Shown: positions 1-8,376 of the stretch, one piece after another
Numbering within the stretch: the first letter of the stretch is position 1
How the letters are laid out: the number at the start of each line of letters is the position of its first letter
DNA from: Hofstenia miamia
Lineage: Eukaryota; Xenacoelomorpha; Acoela
Length of the DNA: 64,000 nucleotides
Reading direction: 5' to 3'
Assembly: GCA_004352715.1 (NCBI GenBank)
Contig: SCFE01000013.1
Span: forward strand, 1,321,666 to 1,385,665
Notes under the pieces: model-generated
Database searches by the model: none
Seen by the model: only the letters and a program-made list of their open reading frames with translations
Told to the model about the DNA's origin: nothing
Translations under genes and position numbers: made by a program

Positions 1-495
1 AGTTGAAACAGCTTTTGTTTGAGCGTGCATTTTATTATGCTGGTAGCTAATTTACTTAGACATAATCAAAGAACCCTAAAAATAAGCCTCTTCCATATAA
101 CAAGAAAATAATGAAAAATCCATTTCTCAACACATCAATATATATATATAGTATAATTTGCGTAAATCTATAAAATAAATATATAAATTAAGAATATTCA
201 AAAACGAAATAAAAAAATACTTCTTTAGTTATACAAAAAAGGCTTGAATACAAATAGTGAGGTTTTAAATTTTATAATAGTAATTATTCCATAGACTGCA
301 TCTAACCTAAATTCGCTATAGCTCAAGCTAGTAATTTTTATTATTTTTGTAAATATTATTTTTGTATGTGTTTTTTGTATATGTTTTGTTCCTTTATCTC
401 TATTGTTTGGCGCTATTCAGAGTTGTAAACAGCATTTAATATTGTAAAAAGCAACTCTAAATATAGATATTTCATTTCATTTCATTTCATTTACA
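1..495 (+). mobile_element. 3' tail of a CR1/Jockey-like LINE (left-arm copy)
   Basis: This non-coding stretch matches the region directly after the stop codon of the LINE reading frames at 43382 and 44311 on the other strand. It ends in four to five ATTTC repeats (470-491), as expected for a LINE with a short-repeat 3' end. No frame is open here; the coding part lies left of the window. About 99% identity to the right-arm copy shows that the insertion came before the arm duplication, or was later homogenised. Confidence 0.7.
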
Positions 496-836
496 ATTTT
501 TGTTGGCGCAGTGGAATCTCAGCAGGGTTAATATATATAAATCTTGCGTATGTGTATATTTGCGCTTTAAAAATTTATTTATTTATTTATTTAAGCTGCT
601 TCAAACAACAAGATAAAACTTACTTCAAAATTGCAGCAAAGGCGATGAAAATAAAATTAGCAAAGTAATGACAGATTACAGAACGAACTCAAAATATATA
701 TTGCAAGATATTTATAATATTATAGTAGAAAGAATTAAAATCTGTGATAGGAAAATTCATTTTTTTAAACTAAATTTGAGATTTAAATATCAATTTTTAA
801 TTTTACATTTCATTGAAATTGGATGCTAAATTGGAT
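496..836. repeat. non-coding flank of the LINE, part of a three-copy unit
   Basis: AT-rich sequence with a short (TTTA)n run near 580-592. It recurs inverted at 42366-42720, and in more diverged form at about 15745-15990. No gene is visible. Confidence 0.6.
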
Positions 837-844
837 TACAAATA

Positions 845-903
845 TTATATATATATATACATACATACATACATACATACATACATACATACATACATAC
901 ATA
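845..903. repeat. (TA)n-(CATA)n microsatellite, empty Penelope site
   Basis: About 15 bp of TA repeats are followed by about 11 CATA repeats. On the opposite strand it reads (TATG)n, preceded by the sequence that flanks the Penelope fragment at 41480-42262. No Penelope sequence is present here, so this looks like the empty version of that site. Confidence 0.75.
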
Positions 904-1423
904 AAAGCAACATTAAATAATTTTAAACCCTATGATTGCTATGCCAATGGTATGGCTCTATAAACATTTTTGTATTAGTGATTATAATAATCACGAACCC
1001 TCTGAAAACTAAATTGATCTTGGCATTGCAAGTTGCTTATAGTGCATCTTATATGAGAATATTTGATTGAAGAGCAAATGATATTAGTATTATTAAATTT
1101 TGGCGGTGCTTGCAACAACTAAGGCATTTCAATGTTTCTCTGTCTTCTGCTTTCCACTCGCAAGATTTATACAAACGAATTGTTTTTGGTTACTTTACAA
1201 TTTGATCGTTATGTTATTGGCTAACATGAATCGCATTTTCAGGTTTGTATTATTCGTCACCAATTTCAAAAGTTGTTGGAAAGAATAACGCGGAACTTGT
1301 TGTATGAACAATGAAATTCAACTATAAAATTTCACTTAGATTGAGATTATTAACACACTTATAATGGCATTCAATGTAAAAATGTGCGCAATGTATAAAA
1401 TGTATAAATACAAAATTTTTAAA

Positions 1424-1515
1424 AATTTTTGGATCCAAAACATATCCAAAATTTTCTCAAAATATAGATCTGATCCGATCCGAACCAAACCTATCTAAGA
1501 TCCGATCCAATTATA
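1424..1515. repeat. GATC/CGGATC-rich short-motif island (inverted copy)
   Basis: Overlapping GATCTGATCCGATCC and GGATCC motifs. The same island is at 14467-14550 and 40858-40945 in the other orientation, where it marks a sharp edge of the repeat unit. This kind of degenerate short-motif array resembles the subterminal repeats of hAT transposons; assignment to hAT is inference. Confidence 0.5.
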
Positions 1516-2456
1516 TTTCTGATGAGCCTTTTTTTGGTAATGTGACAATCGGAATAATCTTATAGCAATAATAATAACGGTATCCGATGTCGATGTTCGA
1601 AAGTGTTTAAGGGCTACAAAGGAAATGTCATACCCTTTCATTAAAAATCGATCTTTCTTGTTATATTGTATATTGCCATTTCCTTACGATCAATTTTTTT
1701 GATAACAATGACATATTTACAATTTGTGTTTTTATCAAGTTTCATATAAATCTTTAAAATTTATGCATCTGTTTACTAATATTGTTATCATTAAACAGCA
1801 AAGAAAAATTTCTGTATATGAAACGTTTCTAACACTCGAAATTATGCAATGGGCTTGCATGATCGTTGAGTTTAACAAAGAAAATATAATCACGATTGAA
1901 AAAGTGGTACCCCATTGATATTAACTAATACTAATGCTTGTTATCAACAATTCAAATAGCCTTTCAGATCCAATGCCTTCTTCAAAAAATTTCAAATCAA
2001 TATCAATAAACACATTTGCTGCTAAATTTTTCTAAATTTACCTATCTCATTTAATGCAAATTAATGCCAAATAATCCCAATCTTGCTCTCATTAAAAAAA
2101 AACAAAAACAGCTCTCAGTTCAACAGAAAAAGTGGACCCACAATTTTTCTACCCTATTTCTTAATAGATTAGAGTCTCGATTAATTCTAATAAAACTATA
2201 TTAAGGAATTTTTCTCAGACCAATGATATATATATATATATATATATAATTGTCTAAGAAATTTGTGATTTTTCAATGTGTTTTATCTTGTAAAAATCAA
2301 AACCTAAATGTATTGCCAAAAGGTATATTTTGATCTATATACTCGGGTATATGTATATATATATATATATATATATTACCAGATTTTAATTATATATATA
2401 TATATATATATATGCATGTATGTTTTAGCGCATTTTTGTACTATGACCAATATTTA
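1516..2456. repeat. non-coding left-arm segment
   Basis: This pairs with about 39985-40860 on the right arm; 1530-1990 is also found a third time at about 45020-45450. It contains (TA)n runs at about 2226-2249, 2358-2376 and 2391-2413. Open frames here are short, and the left-arm and right-arm versions are not conserved as protein. I see no gene. Confidence 0.55.
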
Positions 2457-2458
2457 TA

Positions 2459-2601
2459 NNNNNNNNNNNNNNNNNNNNNNNNNNNNNNNNNNNNNNNNNN
2501 NNNNNNNNNNNNNNNNNNNNNNNNNNNNNNNNNNNNNNNNNNNNNNNNNNNNNNNNNNNNNNNNNNNNNNNNNNNNNNNNNNNNNNNNNNNNNNNNNNNN
2601 N
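2459..2601. other. assembly gap, 143 N
   Basis: Unknown bases. Sequence from 2602 repeats 2155-2230 almost exactly, so the gap joins two copies of the same segment. Confidence 0.95.
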
Positions 2602-2802
2602 ATTTCTTAATAGATTAGAGTCTCGATTAATTCTAATAAAACTATATTAAGGAATTTTTCTCAGACCAATGATCATTGCGAGTAAAAATAAATCCTAATT
2701 GTCTACGAAATGTGTGATTTTTCACTGTGTTTTATCTTGCAAAGTACTTTACCTAAAAGTATTGCCAAAAGGTAAATGTTGAGCTAAATACCAGGGTTTA
2801 AT

Positions 2803-2837
<35 letters not shown>
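2602..2837 (+). repeat. second copy of the 2155-2400 segment with (TA)n
   Basis: Bases 2602-2670 repeat 2157-2225, and the two copies then diverge. This copy is closer than the first to the right-arm sequence near 40120-40170. A (TA)n run at about 2806-2837 leads directly into the fold-back Penelope element. Confidence 0.65.
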
Positions 2838-2840
<3 letters not shown>

Positions 2841-2995
2841 ACCGGTTTTGATTCAAAATCTTTATCAGAACAAATTTAGAAGGAAAACTAATTACAATTA
2901 ACCACACTTAAAATTAATTAAAATTGAATGCATTAGTGATTCTGCAATTATTGGATAGTTTTTAACAATATTTCAAAATTTTCTTTTTTAACTGG

Positions 2996-3332
2996 ATGTT
3001 GATTAAATCAAAAGAAGAACCAAATTTAAAACAAATATATTGGAAACTTCCTAATATCAGCAACAAAGTTAAAGTTTTCCAATCAAAGATAATGAAATTA
3101 AATTTTGAATTAAAAAAATCAAGAATAATACCAAGTTTAACATTATTACAAACTCAAAATATTTTAATAAACAAAGATCCTGTAGCAAAATTACTGTCAA
3201 CAATCTTATATCGGAGAGACACGAAGACACTTTGCTACAAGAATCCATGAACATCTTCTAGGTCAACTTAAATCAGAAATTTACCAACATCAACATCCAA
3301 TAAGAAAAGAAAATTTTGAATATCGTTAAAAA
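2996..3332 (+). pseudogene. Penelope-like linker and GIY-YIG endonuclease remnant
   Basis: An open frame (2996-3250) gives a lysine- and isoleucine-rich linker ending KDPVAKLL. In the next frame, near 3204-3300, the sequence encodes YIGETRRHFATRIHEHLLG, which matches the core of the GIY-YIG endonuclease typical of Penelope-like retroelements (YIGET, then arginine, then glutamate-histidine). In that family this domain nicks target DNA to prime reverse transcription. The shift of frame and the stops after it mean this copy is dead. No reverse transcriptase is attached; a matching fragment sits separately at 41480-42262. Confidence 0.7.
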
Positions 3333-3499
3333 CAAACTATCCAATAATTGCAGAATCAATATATATATAAAGAAAGAAATAAGATCAGGATTAATGAATA
3401 AACAGAAAAATTATTATAATACCAACATTTTCTAATGCATGCAATTTTAATTAATTTTAAGTGTAGTTATTTGTAATTATTTTTCCTTCCAGATTTGTT

Positions 3500-3528
3500 C
3501 TGATAAAGATTTTGAATCGAAACCAGTC
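3500..3528 (+). ncRNA. hammerhead-ribozyme-like core (degenerate)
   Basis: The sequence reads CTGATAAA, then a 4-bp stem GATT/AATC with a 3-base loop, then GAAAC and CAGTC. This follows the hammerhead order CUGANGA, stem II, GAAA, with G8 changed to A and one extra base. A less intact mirror copy is at 2838-2868 on the minus strand. Hammerheads are established features of Penelope terminal repeats. I could not find a convincing stem I, so self-cleavage is doubtful. Confidence 0.35.
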
Positions 3529-3580
3529 GCATTTATGAAGCTCAGTAATTTAATACTTTCTTATATATATGTATATGTAT

Positions 3581-3988
3581 ACTAGGAAAAGGGGTTACTT
3601 GGAGTCACCTAGCCAAAAATGACTTTTGGTGCCCATGAGCCTCTTCAATCATTACCCTCTTGGGAGCCAAATTTTTATATCATATTAATCAACCCTTATA
3701 CTCCAAGTACATTTTAATGAGAATGGTTCCCCGTCATTTTTTCTATCTGAAAAATACTCCATTTCACAAATAAGTAGCTCACTTTCTAGCTCTACATTGC
3801 CTGCTAGCTCTGCTCTATCCATTTTAAGGCGTAACTCACATTAATGACACCGTTGCGCAATTGTAGAGGTAGCCACGTGGCAAAATTTTCCTTCGCATAA
3901 ATAGATACACACAAAAAAAACATGCTTGAACTTTGACTTGAATTTTCTAAAATGTTGTACACAATCCCAAGTGACCCCTTTTCCTAGT
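3581..3988. mobile_element. MITE, 408 bp, with 22-bp inverted termini
   Basis: The left end ACTAGGAAAAGGGGTTACTT (from 3581) is mirrored by the right end ending at 3988, with two or three mismatches. There is no coding capacity. No clear target duplication is visible: the left flank is (TA)-rich and the right flank starts (CA)n. Superfamily not recognised. Confidence 0.7.
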
Positions 3989-3993
3989 CCGTT

Positions 3994-4027
<34 letters not shown>
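3994..4027. repeat. (CA)n-(TA)n microsatellite
   Basis: About nine CA units are followed by eight TA units, directly outside the right end of the 408-bp MITE. Confidence 0.9.
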
Positions 4028-4172
4028 CAACTAAATAAGAGAAACCATGCCTGAAGACTTACAATTTGGGGTAAATTATAAAAATTGGTTGGATTCTTCG
4101 ACATTATAGGTAATCATGGACGAAAAATAGATGAAATTGAAGCAAATATCGAGCTGAGTTCGAGTTGAGATC

Positions 4173-4209
4173 AGGGCCCCGCGAGTCGAGTTCGAGTACT
4201 CGCGGGGCC

Positions 4210-4211
<2 letters not shown>
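4173..4211. repeat. perfect 14-bp hairpin, CGAGT-type island beside (TA)n
   Basis: AGGGCCCCGCGAGT (4173-4186) and its exact reverse complement (4198-4211) flank an 11-base loop. It is strongly GC-rich in an AT-rich setting. A related motif, TAGGCCCCTGCGAGT, lies at 59631-59645, also next to (TA)n and a gap. Both resemble ends of a hAT-type transposon. This fold may have caused the following gap. Confidence 0.6.
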
Positions 4212-4243
<32 letters not shown>

Positions 4244-4541
4244 NNNNNNNNNNNNNNNNNNNNNNNNNNNNNNNNNNNNNNNNNNNNNNNNNNNNNNNNN
4301 NNNNNNNNNNNNNNNNNNNNNNNNNNNNNNNNNNNNNNNNNNNNNNNNNNNNNNNNNNNNNNNNNNNNNNNNNNNNNNNNNNNNNNNNNNNNNNNNNNNN
4401 NNNNNNNNNNNNNNNNNNNNNNNNNNNNNNNNNNNNNNNNNNNNNNNNNNNNNNNNNNNNNNNNNNNNNNNNNNNNNNNNNNNNNNNNNNNNNNNNNNNN
4501 NNNNNNNNNNNNNNNNNNNNNNNNNNNTATATATATATATG
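4212..4541. other. (TA)n with 284-N assembly gap
   Basis: TA repeats at 4212-4243, Ns at 4244-4527, and TA repeats again at 4528-4541. The gap lies inside a microsatellite, or in an element inserted in one. Confidence 0.9.
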
Positions 4542-6208
4542 TGCATGCTTGTTTTAGCCCATTTTTGTAGTGATCAAATATATTTTGCTGAATTAAAATA
4601 TGGTTTCTTCTTCTTTTACATCTAGTTTTCTAAATCCTAACCACAATAAAAAACTGCACATTACATGGAAATAAGCGATTGATTCTTTTAAATTCCCTGT
4701 AATATATATTCCAAATATTTTGCAAACTTTTTGAATATGAAAATTCTTGCTTTATCTGCCAAACAGCGAATTCTAATTTTAGGAGCAACGTTTACTTATA
4801 TGCACTAACCCTGCATGCAATGACATAACACAATTTGACACGGTAACATTGTTCTCGAAACAGGGCTCTAATGTTTAAGCAAATGCTATGTCCAAGGCCC
4901 TATCAAAACTAATCAATGTAATTACGTTATATAATTTTGTATATTTATACAGTAAATTTTAAAAAAGTAGAGATGAATGTGTATTTATGCCACAATAACA
5001 AGAAAAATGTTATTAAATAACTCTTTTCATGACAGTTTCTTGCAACATTTGCTGGTGCTCTTCTTAGCACTATTGTTTGCTTGGATCAAAATATATGTGG
5101 AACTGGACTTAGCCAAAATATTTTACATGTTTAATCATTTTACTTGGGTTGGCGTTGTACAATATATAATCCTGGAATTTGAAGTATGTTTTTGTGCATT
5201 TAAGTAGATTCTTATACATTTTTCGAAAGGCAAATTTGCTTCTCACAGAAATATTTTTGTTTGCCTTACAGCTCCCAAAATGTTCAATAAGACTTGCGAG
5301 AAGAACTTCTATATGACCATAGTATTGTCTTATTGTAATTTTGCTCTGGTTTACTATTATGGTGAGGAAAACACTCGTAGTTTGATCTGTAGACTTTTCA
5401 AAATTTGGAATTACAGAAATATTTACTTTTGCATCATTAAATGTTGAGTAGTTCTTTGGGTTAACAGTGTATTTAGTAAAGTGACATCTCCTAAAATGAT
5501 TAAATCATTATCACATCAAAATGTCAAAAATTATTTTTGATAGTCTATTATGTGACAGGTTTCTAACAATTTATCTTAATGAAATGCATTACCCTCTGAT
5601 GCGCTGTTTCTATTGTAAGTCTTATAGCCACGGATGAAAATTAAGGTAATTAGCTTGCAACTTATCATAGAACATCCAATTGCAATTCAAATATTTCATA
5701 TGATCACTTCCATCGCAAAGAGCACCGTCATTTATGGTAAATGATTGGTAAATTTATAAATAATTATGACTATAGTGCTGCAGATTTTTCTTCAATACAG
5801 AAACAATTACAGTGCCACTGAATATTTTTTAGGTAAAAAAGCTGATAAATAGTTTGTTACTGTTCATACAATACAATCCACAATTTTGAGTTTTTCTAAA
5901 ACTATTATTCAGTTTTGGTCCATAATCTATGTTGGTGCTGGTCCAAGACTCAAGCAGTTGGACATTTCTCAAGTTTTTAAACTCATGTCAAATTAAATTT
6001 TGCAAATTTCTTTAAATAGAATAGTTTATGTAATGTTCAGTGTTTGTATGTCCGAGCAATGTCAAGCTTGAATTAAAAGGAGGTATATTTATGTATAAAT
6101 TTTTCCATTTTGATGATAATTGTTTGAAATTAATCTTTAAGGAGAATTGTTATTAAAATTAAGCATAAATTTGGGACTACAAAATAAAAAGTAATGTTTA
6201 AAAGTTAT
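4542..6208. other. 3' flank of the left ABCA gene, non-coding
   Basis: No supported gene. It aligns in reverse to 37812-39995 at about 86% with many small indels. A 76-codon frame at 4977-5207 is not preserved in the right arm. Just past the ABCA stop codon, identity with the right arm falls sharply within about 15 bp. No AATAAA is seen in the first 100 bases after the stop. Confidence 0.6.
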
Positions 6209-7414
6209 TCACACATATTGTTCAGCTATGTCCATGAATATGGTTTCTAATGTTGACTGACTTACAGTGTAGTCATGAATGAGTTCTTCACATTTAAAAT
6301 CCCAAAGTTCAGTAAAAAGATCTATTAGAGTGCATGAGTCTGTTGAGATTTTGTAATACAGATAAACGCTGGAACCGGCGATGTATTCTTCATCGTGTAA
6401 TAGAATTTTTGTTTTCATTAAATCTTTAACTTTAGTAATTGTTTCCCCATCTTCACTTGATAATTGCAGAGATACCGTATAGAAACGCCCGTGATTGTTT
6501 TTGAGATCGGTAGTACTTCCTTGGCAGACGATCGTCCCTCTAGCCATGATCGCGATTTCATCACATGAATTTTCACATTCTTCCATACTATGTGAGCTGA
6601 TTAAAACAGTTGAACCATGAGATTTAGCAGTTTCAATTAAGCTTTGAATTTTCAATCGAGTAATGGGGTCTATTCCAGTTGTTGCTTCATCAAGCAAAAT
6701 GACGTCGGGAAAGCCAATGAAAGCTAATGCAGTTGTCAATTTTCTTTTATTTCCACCACTGTACGTTCCAGCAGGCTTAGAAGCATATTGCTTCAAATCA
6801 AGTGTACTTATAAGATAGTCTGAATACTGTTGATGTAAACATTCGGGAATTCCACGAGATTCAGCAAAAATGTGGAGAAGTTGATATGAATTTAATTGTG
6901 CTGGTAGTACGTCAAATTGTGGACAATATCCAATGTGGCGAAATATTTTTAGTGGATTTGACACAAGGCGAACACCCATCAAATTTATATCACCTTGTTG
7001 AATGCGACAGCTGCCCGCCAGTAATTCAAATGTTGTGGATTTGCCAGCACCATTAACACCAAGCAAACCGTAACACTTTTGTTTTGGTACATTCAGATTT
7101 AAATTATCCACTGCAGGAGTAGAGCAAAAAAAGCACTTTGAGTATTTGTAGTATAAGCCCAAAGCGCTTATTGCTCCAAGTTCGTTTAATTTTTCTGGAG
7201 GTTTCTGAAAAAGACTTCTCACAATGTAGAAAATGTATCGAAAAATTAAAGAGTCATTCACAATGGTTCCTAAAAAGTAGACAAGGAATTGAATGAAGAA
7301 GATCAAAATGGATTCTTTGAACAGTTGCTGATTATCCTCGCCTTTTTCAAAGTCCTCCTTGAGTCTACCAATCATAGCATTCGGAAAAAGATATGAAAGA
7401 TTTTTCACCAACAT
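6209..7414 (-). CDS. ABCA transporter C-terminal part, displaced by internal duplication
   Basis: A frame of 401 codons encodes the end of an ABC subfamily A transporter: two hydrophobic segments (residues about 1-10 and 33-55), then nucleotide-binding domain 2 with Walker A GVNGAGKST (about 117-125), Q-loop YCPQFD, signature YSGGNKRK, Walker B VILLDEAT, and H-loop ISSHSMEE. A regulatory C-terminal tail of about 130 residues ends at a normal stop. The first ~275 residues repeat residues of the upstream frame (7423-11598) with about 1% DNA difference, because 6581-7477 is a tandem copy of 7480-8376. The start codon at 7414 is simply the first methionine in the repeated segment, so I do not think this is an independent gene. 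It is most likely the severed 3' end of the same gene, in another frame. Confidence 0.8.
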   Translation of the reverse strand: MLVKNLSYLFPNAMIGRLKEDFEKGEDNQQLFKESILIFFIQFLVYFLGTIVNDSLIFRYIFYIVRSLFQKPPEKLNELGAISALGLYYKYSKCFFCSTPAVDNLNLNVPKQKCYGLLGVNGAGKSTTFELLAGSCRIQQGDINLMGVRLVSNPLKIFRHIGYCPQFDVLPAQLNSYQLLHIFAESRGIPECLHQQYSDYLISTLDLKQYASKPAGTYSGGNKRKLTTALAFIGFPDVILLDEATTGIDPITRLKIQSLIETAKSHGSTVLISSHSMEECENSCDEIAIMARGTIVCQGSTTDLKNNHGRFYTVSLQLSSEDGETITKVKDLMKTKILLHDEEYIAGSSVYLYYKISTDSCTLIDLFTELWDFKCEELIHDYTVSQSTLETIFMDIAEQYV

Positions 7415-8376
7415 TTCAAGTATTAAAAAGAAAATGCTACCATCGCTAAGCCAAGTAAATATATAGTGAAATTTTGATCTTCCATACTATGTGAGCTGAT
7501 TAAAACAGTTGAACCATGAGATTTAGCAGTTTCAATTAAGCTTTGGATTTTCAATCGAGTAATGGGGTCTATTCCAGTTGTTGCTTCATCAAGCAAAATG
7601 ACGTCGGGAAAGCCAATGAAAGCTAATGCAGTTGTCAATTTTCTTTTATTTCCACCACTGTACGTTCCAGCAGGCTTAGAAGCATATTGCTTCAAATCAA
7701 GTGTACTTATAAGATAGTCTGAATACTGTTGATGTAAACATTCGGGAATTCCACGAGATTCAGCAAAAATGCGGAGAAGTTGATATGAATTTAATTGTGC
7801 TGGTAGTACGTCAAATTGTGGACAATATCCAATGTGGCGAAATATTTTTAGTGGATTTGACACAAGGCGAACACCCATCAAATTTATATCACCTTGTTGA
7901 ATGCGACAGCTGCCCGCCAGTAATTCAAATGTTGTGGATTTTCCAGCACCATTAACACCAAGCAAACCGTAACACTTTTGTTTTGGTACATTCAGATTTA
8001 AATTATCCACTGCAGGAGTAGAGCAAAAAAAGCACTTTGAGTATTTGTAGTATAAGCCCAAAGCGCTTATTGCTCCAAATTCGTTTAATTTTTCTGGAGG
8101 TTTCTGAAAAAGACTTCTCACAATGTAGAAAATGTATCGAAAAATTAAAGAGTCATTCACAACAGTTCCTAAAAAGTAAACAACGAATTGAATGAAGAAG
8201 ATCAAAATGGATTCTTTGAAAAGTTGCTGATTATCCTCGTCTTTTTCAAAGTCCTCCTTGAGTCTACCAATCATAGCATTCGGAAAAAGATATGAAAGAT
8301 TTTTCACCAACATTTCAAGTATTAAAAAGAAAATATTTCCATCACTAAGCCAAGTAAATATATAGTAATATTTTAC
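6581..8376 (-). repeat. 899-bp tandem duplication inside the ABCA gene
   Basis: Bases 6581-7477 and 7480-8376 are about 99% identical (roughly ten substitutions). The period is 899 bp, not a multiple of three. The join, at about 7477-7480, fuses the H-loop codons (SSHSME) to the start of a membrane segment, out of frame, giving 17 foreign residues and a stop. A few bases of matching sequence lie at the breakpoint. No N marks the join, but merged alleles in the assembly remain possible. Confidence 0.8.

Larger units (their letters stand above)
2838..3530. mobile_element. fold-back Penelope-derived element with long inverted ends
   Basis: The first ~170 bp (2838-3005) recur as the reverse complement at 3310-3530, giving a 690-bp stem-loop-like element set in (TA)n. 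The middle holds remains of a Penelope-like element C-terminus. The outermost ~30 bp at each end form a similar hairpin motif, described separately. Penelope-like elements are known for unusual terminal repeats, some inverted and many carrying hammerhead ribozymes. The family is inferred from the GIY-YIG-like motif. Confidence 0.7.
1..7477. repeat. left arm of a large mosaic inverted duplication
   Basis: The reverse complement of this stretch recurs in the same order at 37113-44142. Matches read by eye: 1-240 with 43900-44142 (about 99%), 1100-1290 with 41081-41269 (one amino-acid change in a shared 62-codon frame), 1690-1980 with 40410-40700 (about 96%), 4545-5300 with about 39240-39995, 5640-5780 with 38620-38760 (about 86%), and 6209-6600 with 37420-37811 (no difference seen). 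The left arm has about 2 kb at 2459-4544 that the right arm lacks. Homology probably continues to the left of the window. Identities are hand estimates. Confidence 0.85.

Noticed and set aside
1100-1288. 62-codon frame shared by both arms (also 41081-41269)
   Set aside because: The DNA is nearly identical between arms, so frame conservation carries no information, and no relatives are recognised.
1515-1545. CTGATGAGCC as a hammerhead core
   Set aside because: No GAAAC follows in reach, and no stem II forms.
2308-2618. Two frames of 68-100 codons across the 2459-2601 gap
   Set aside because: Most of each frame is unknown bases, and the rest is TA-repeat translation.
4977-5207. 76-codon hydrophobic frame in the ABCA 3' flank
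   Set aside because: Not preserved in the diverged right-arm counterpart.
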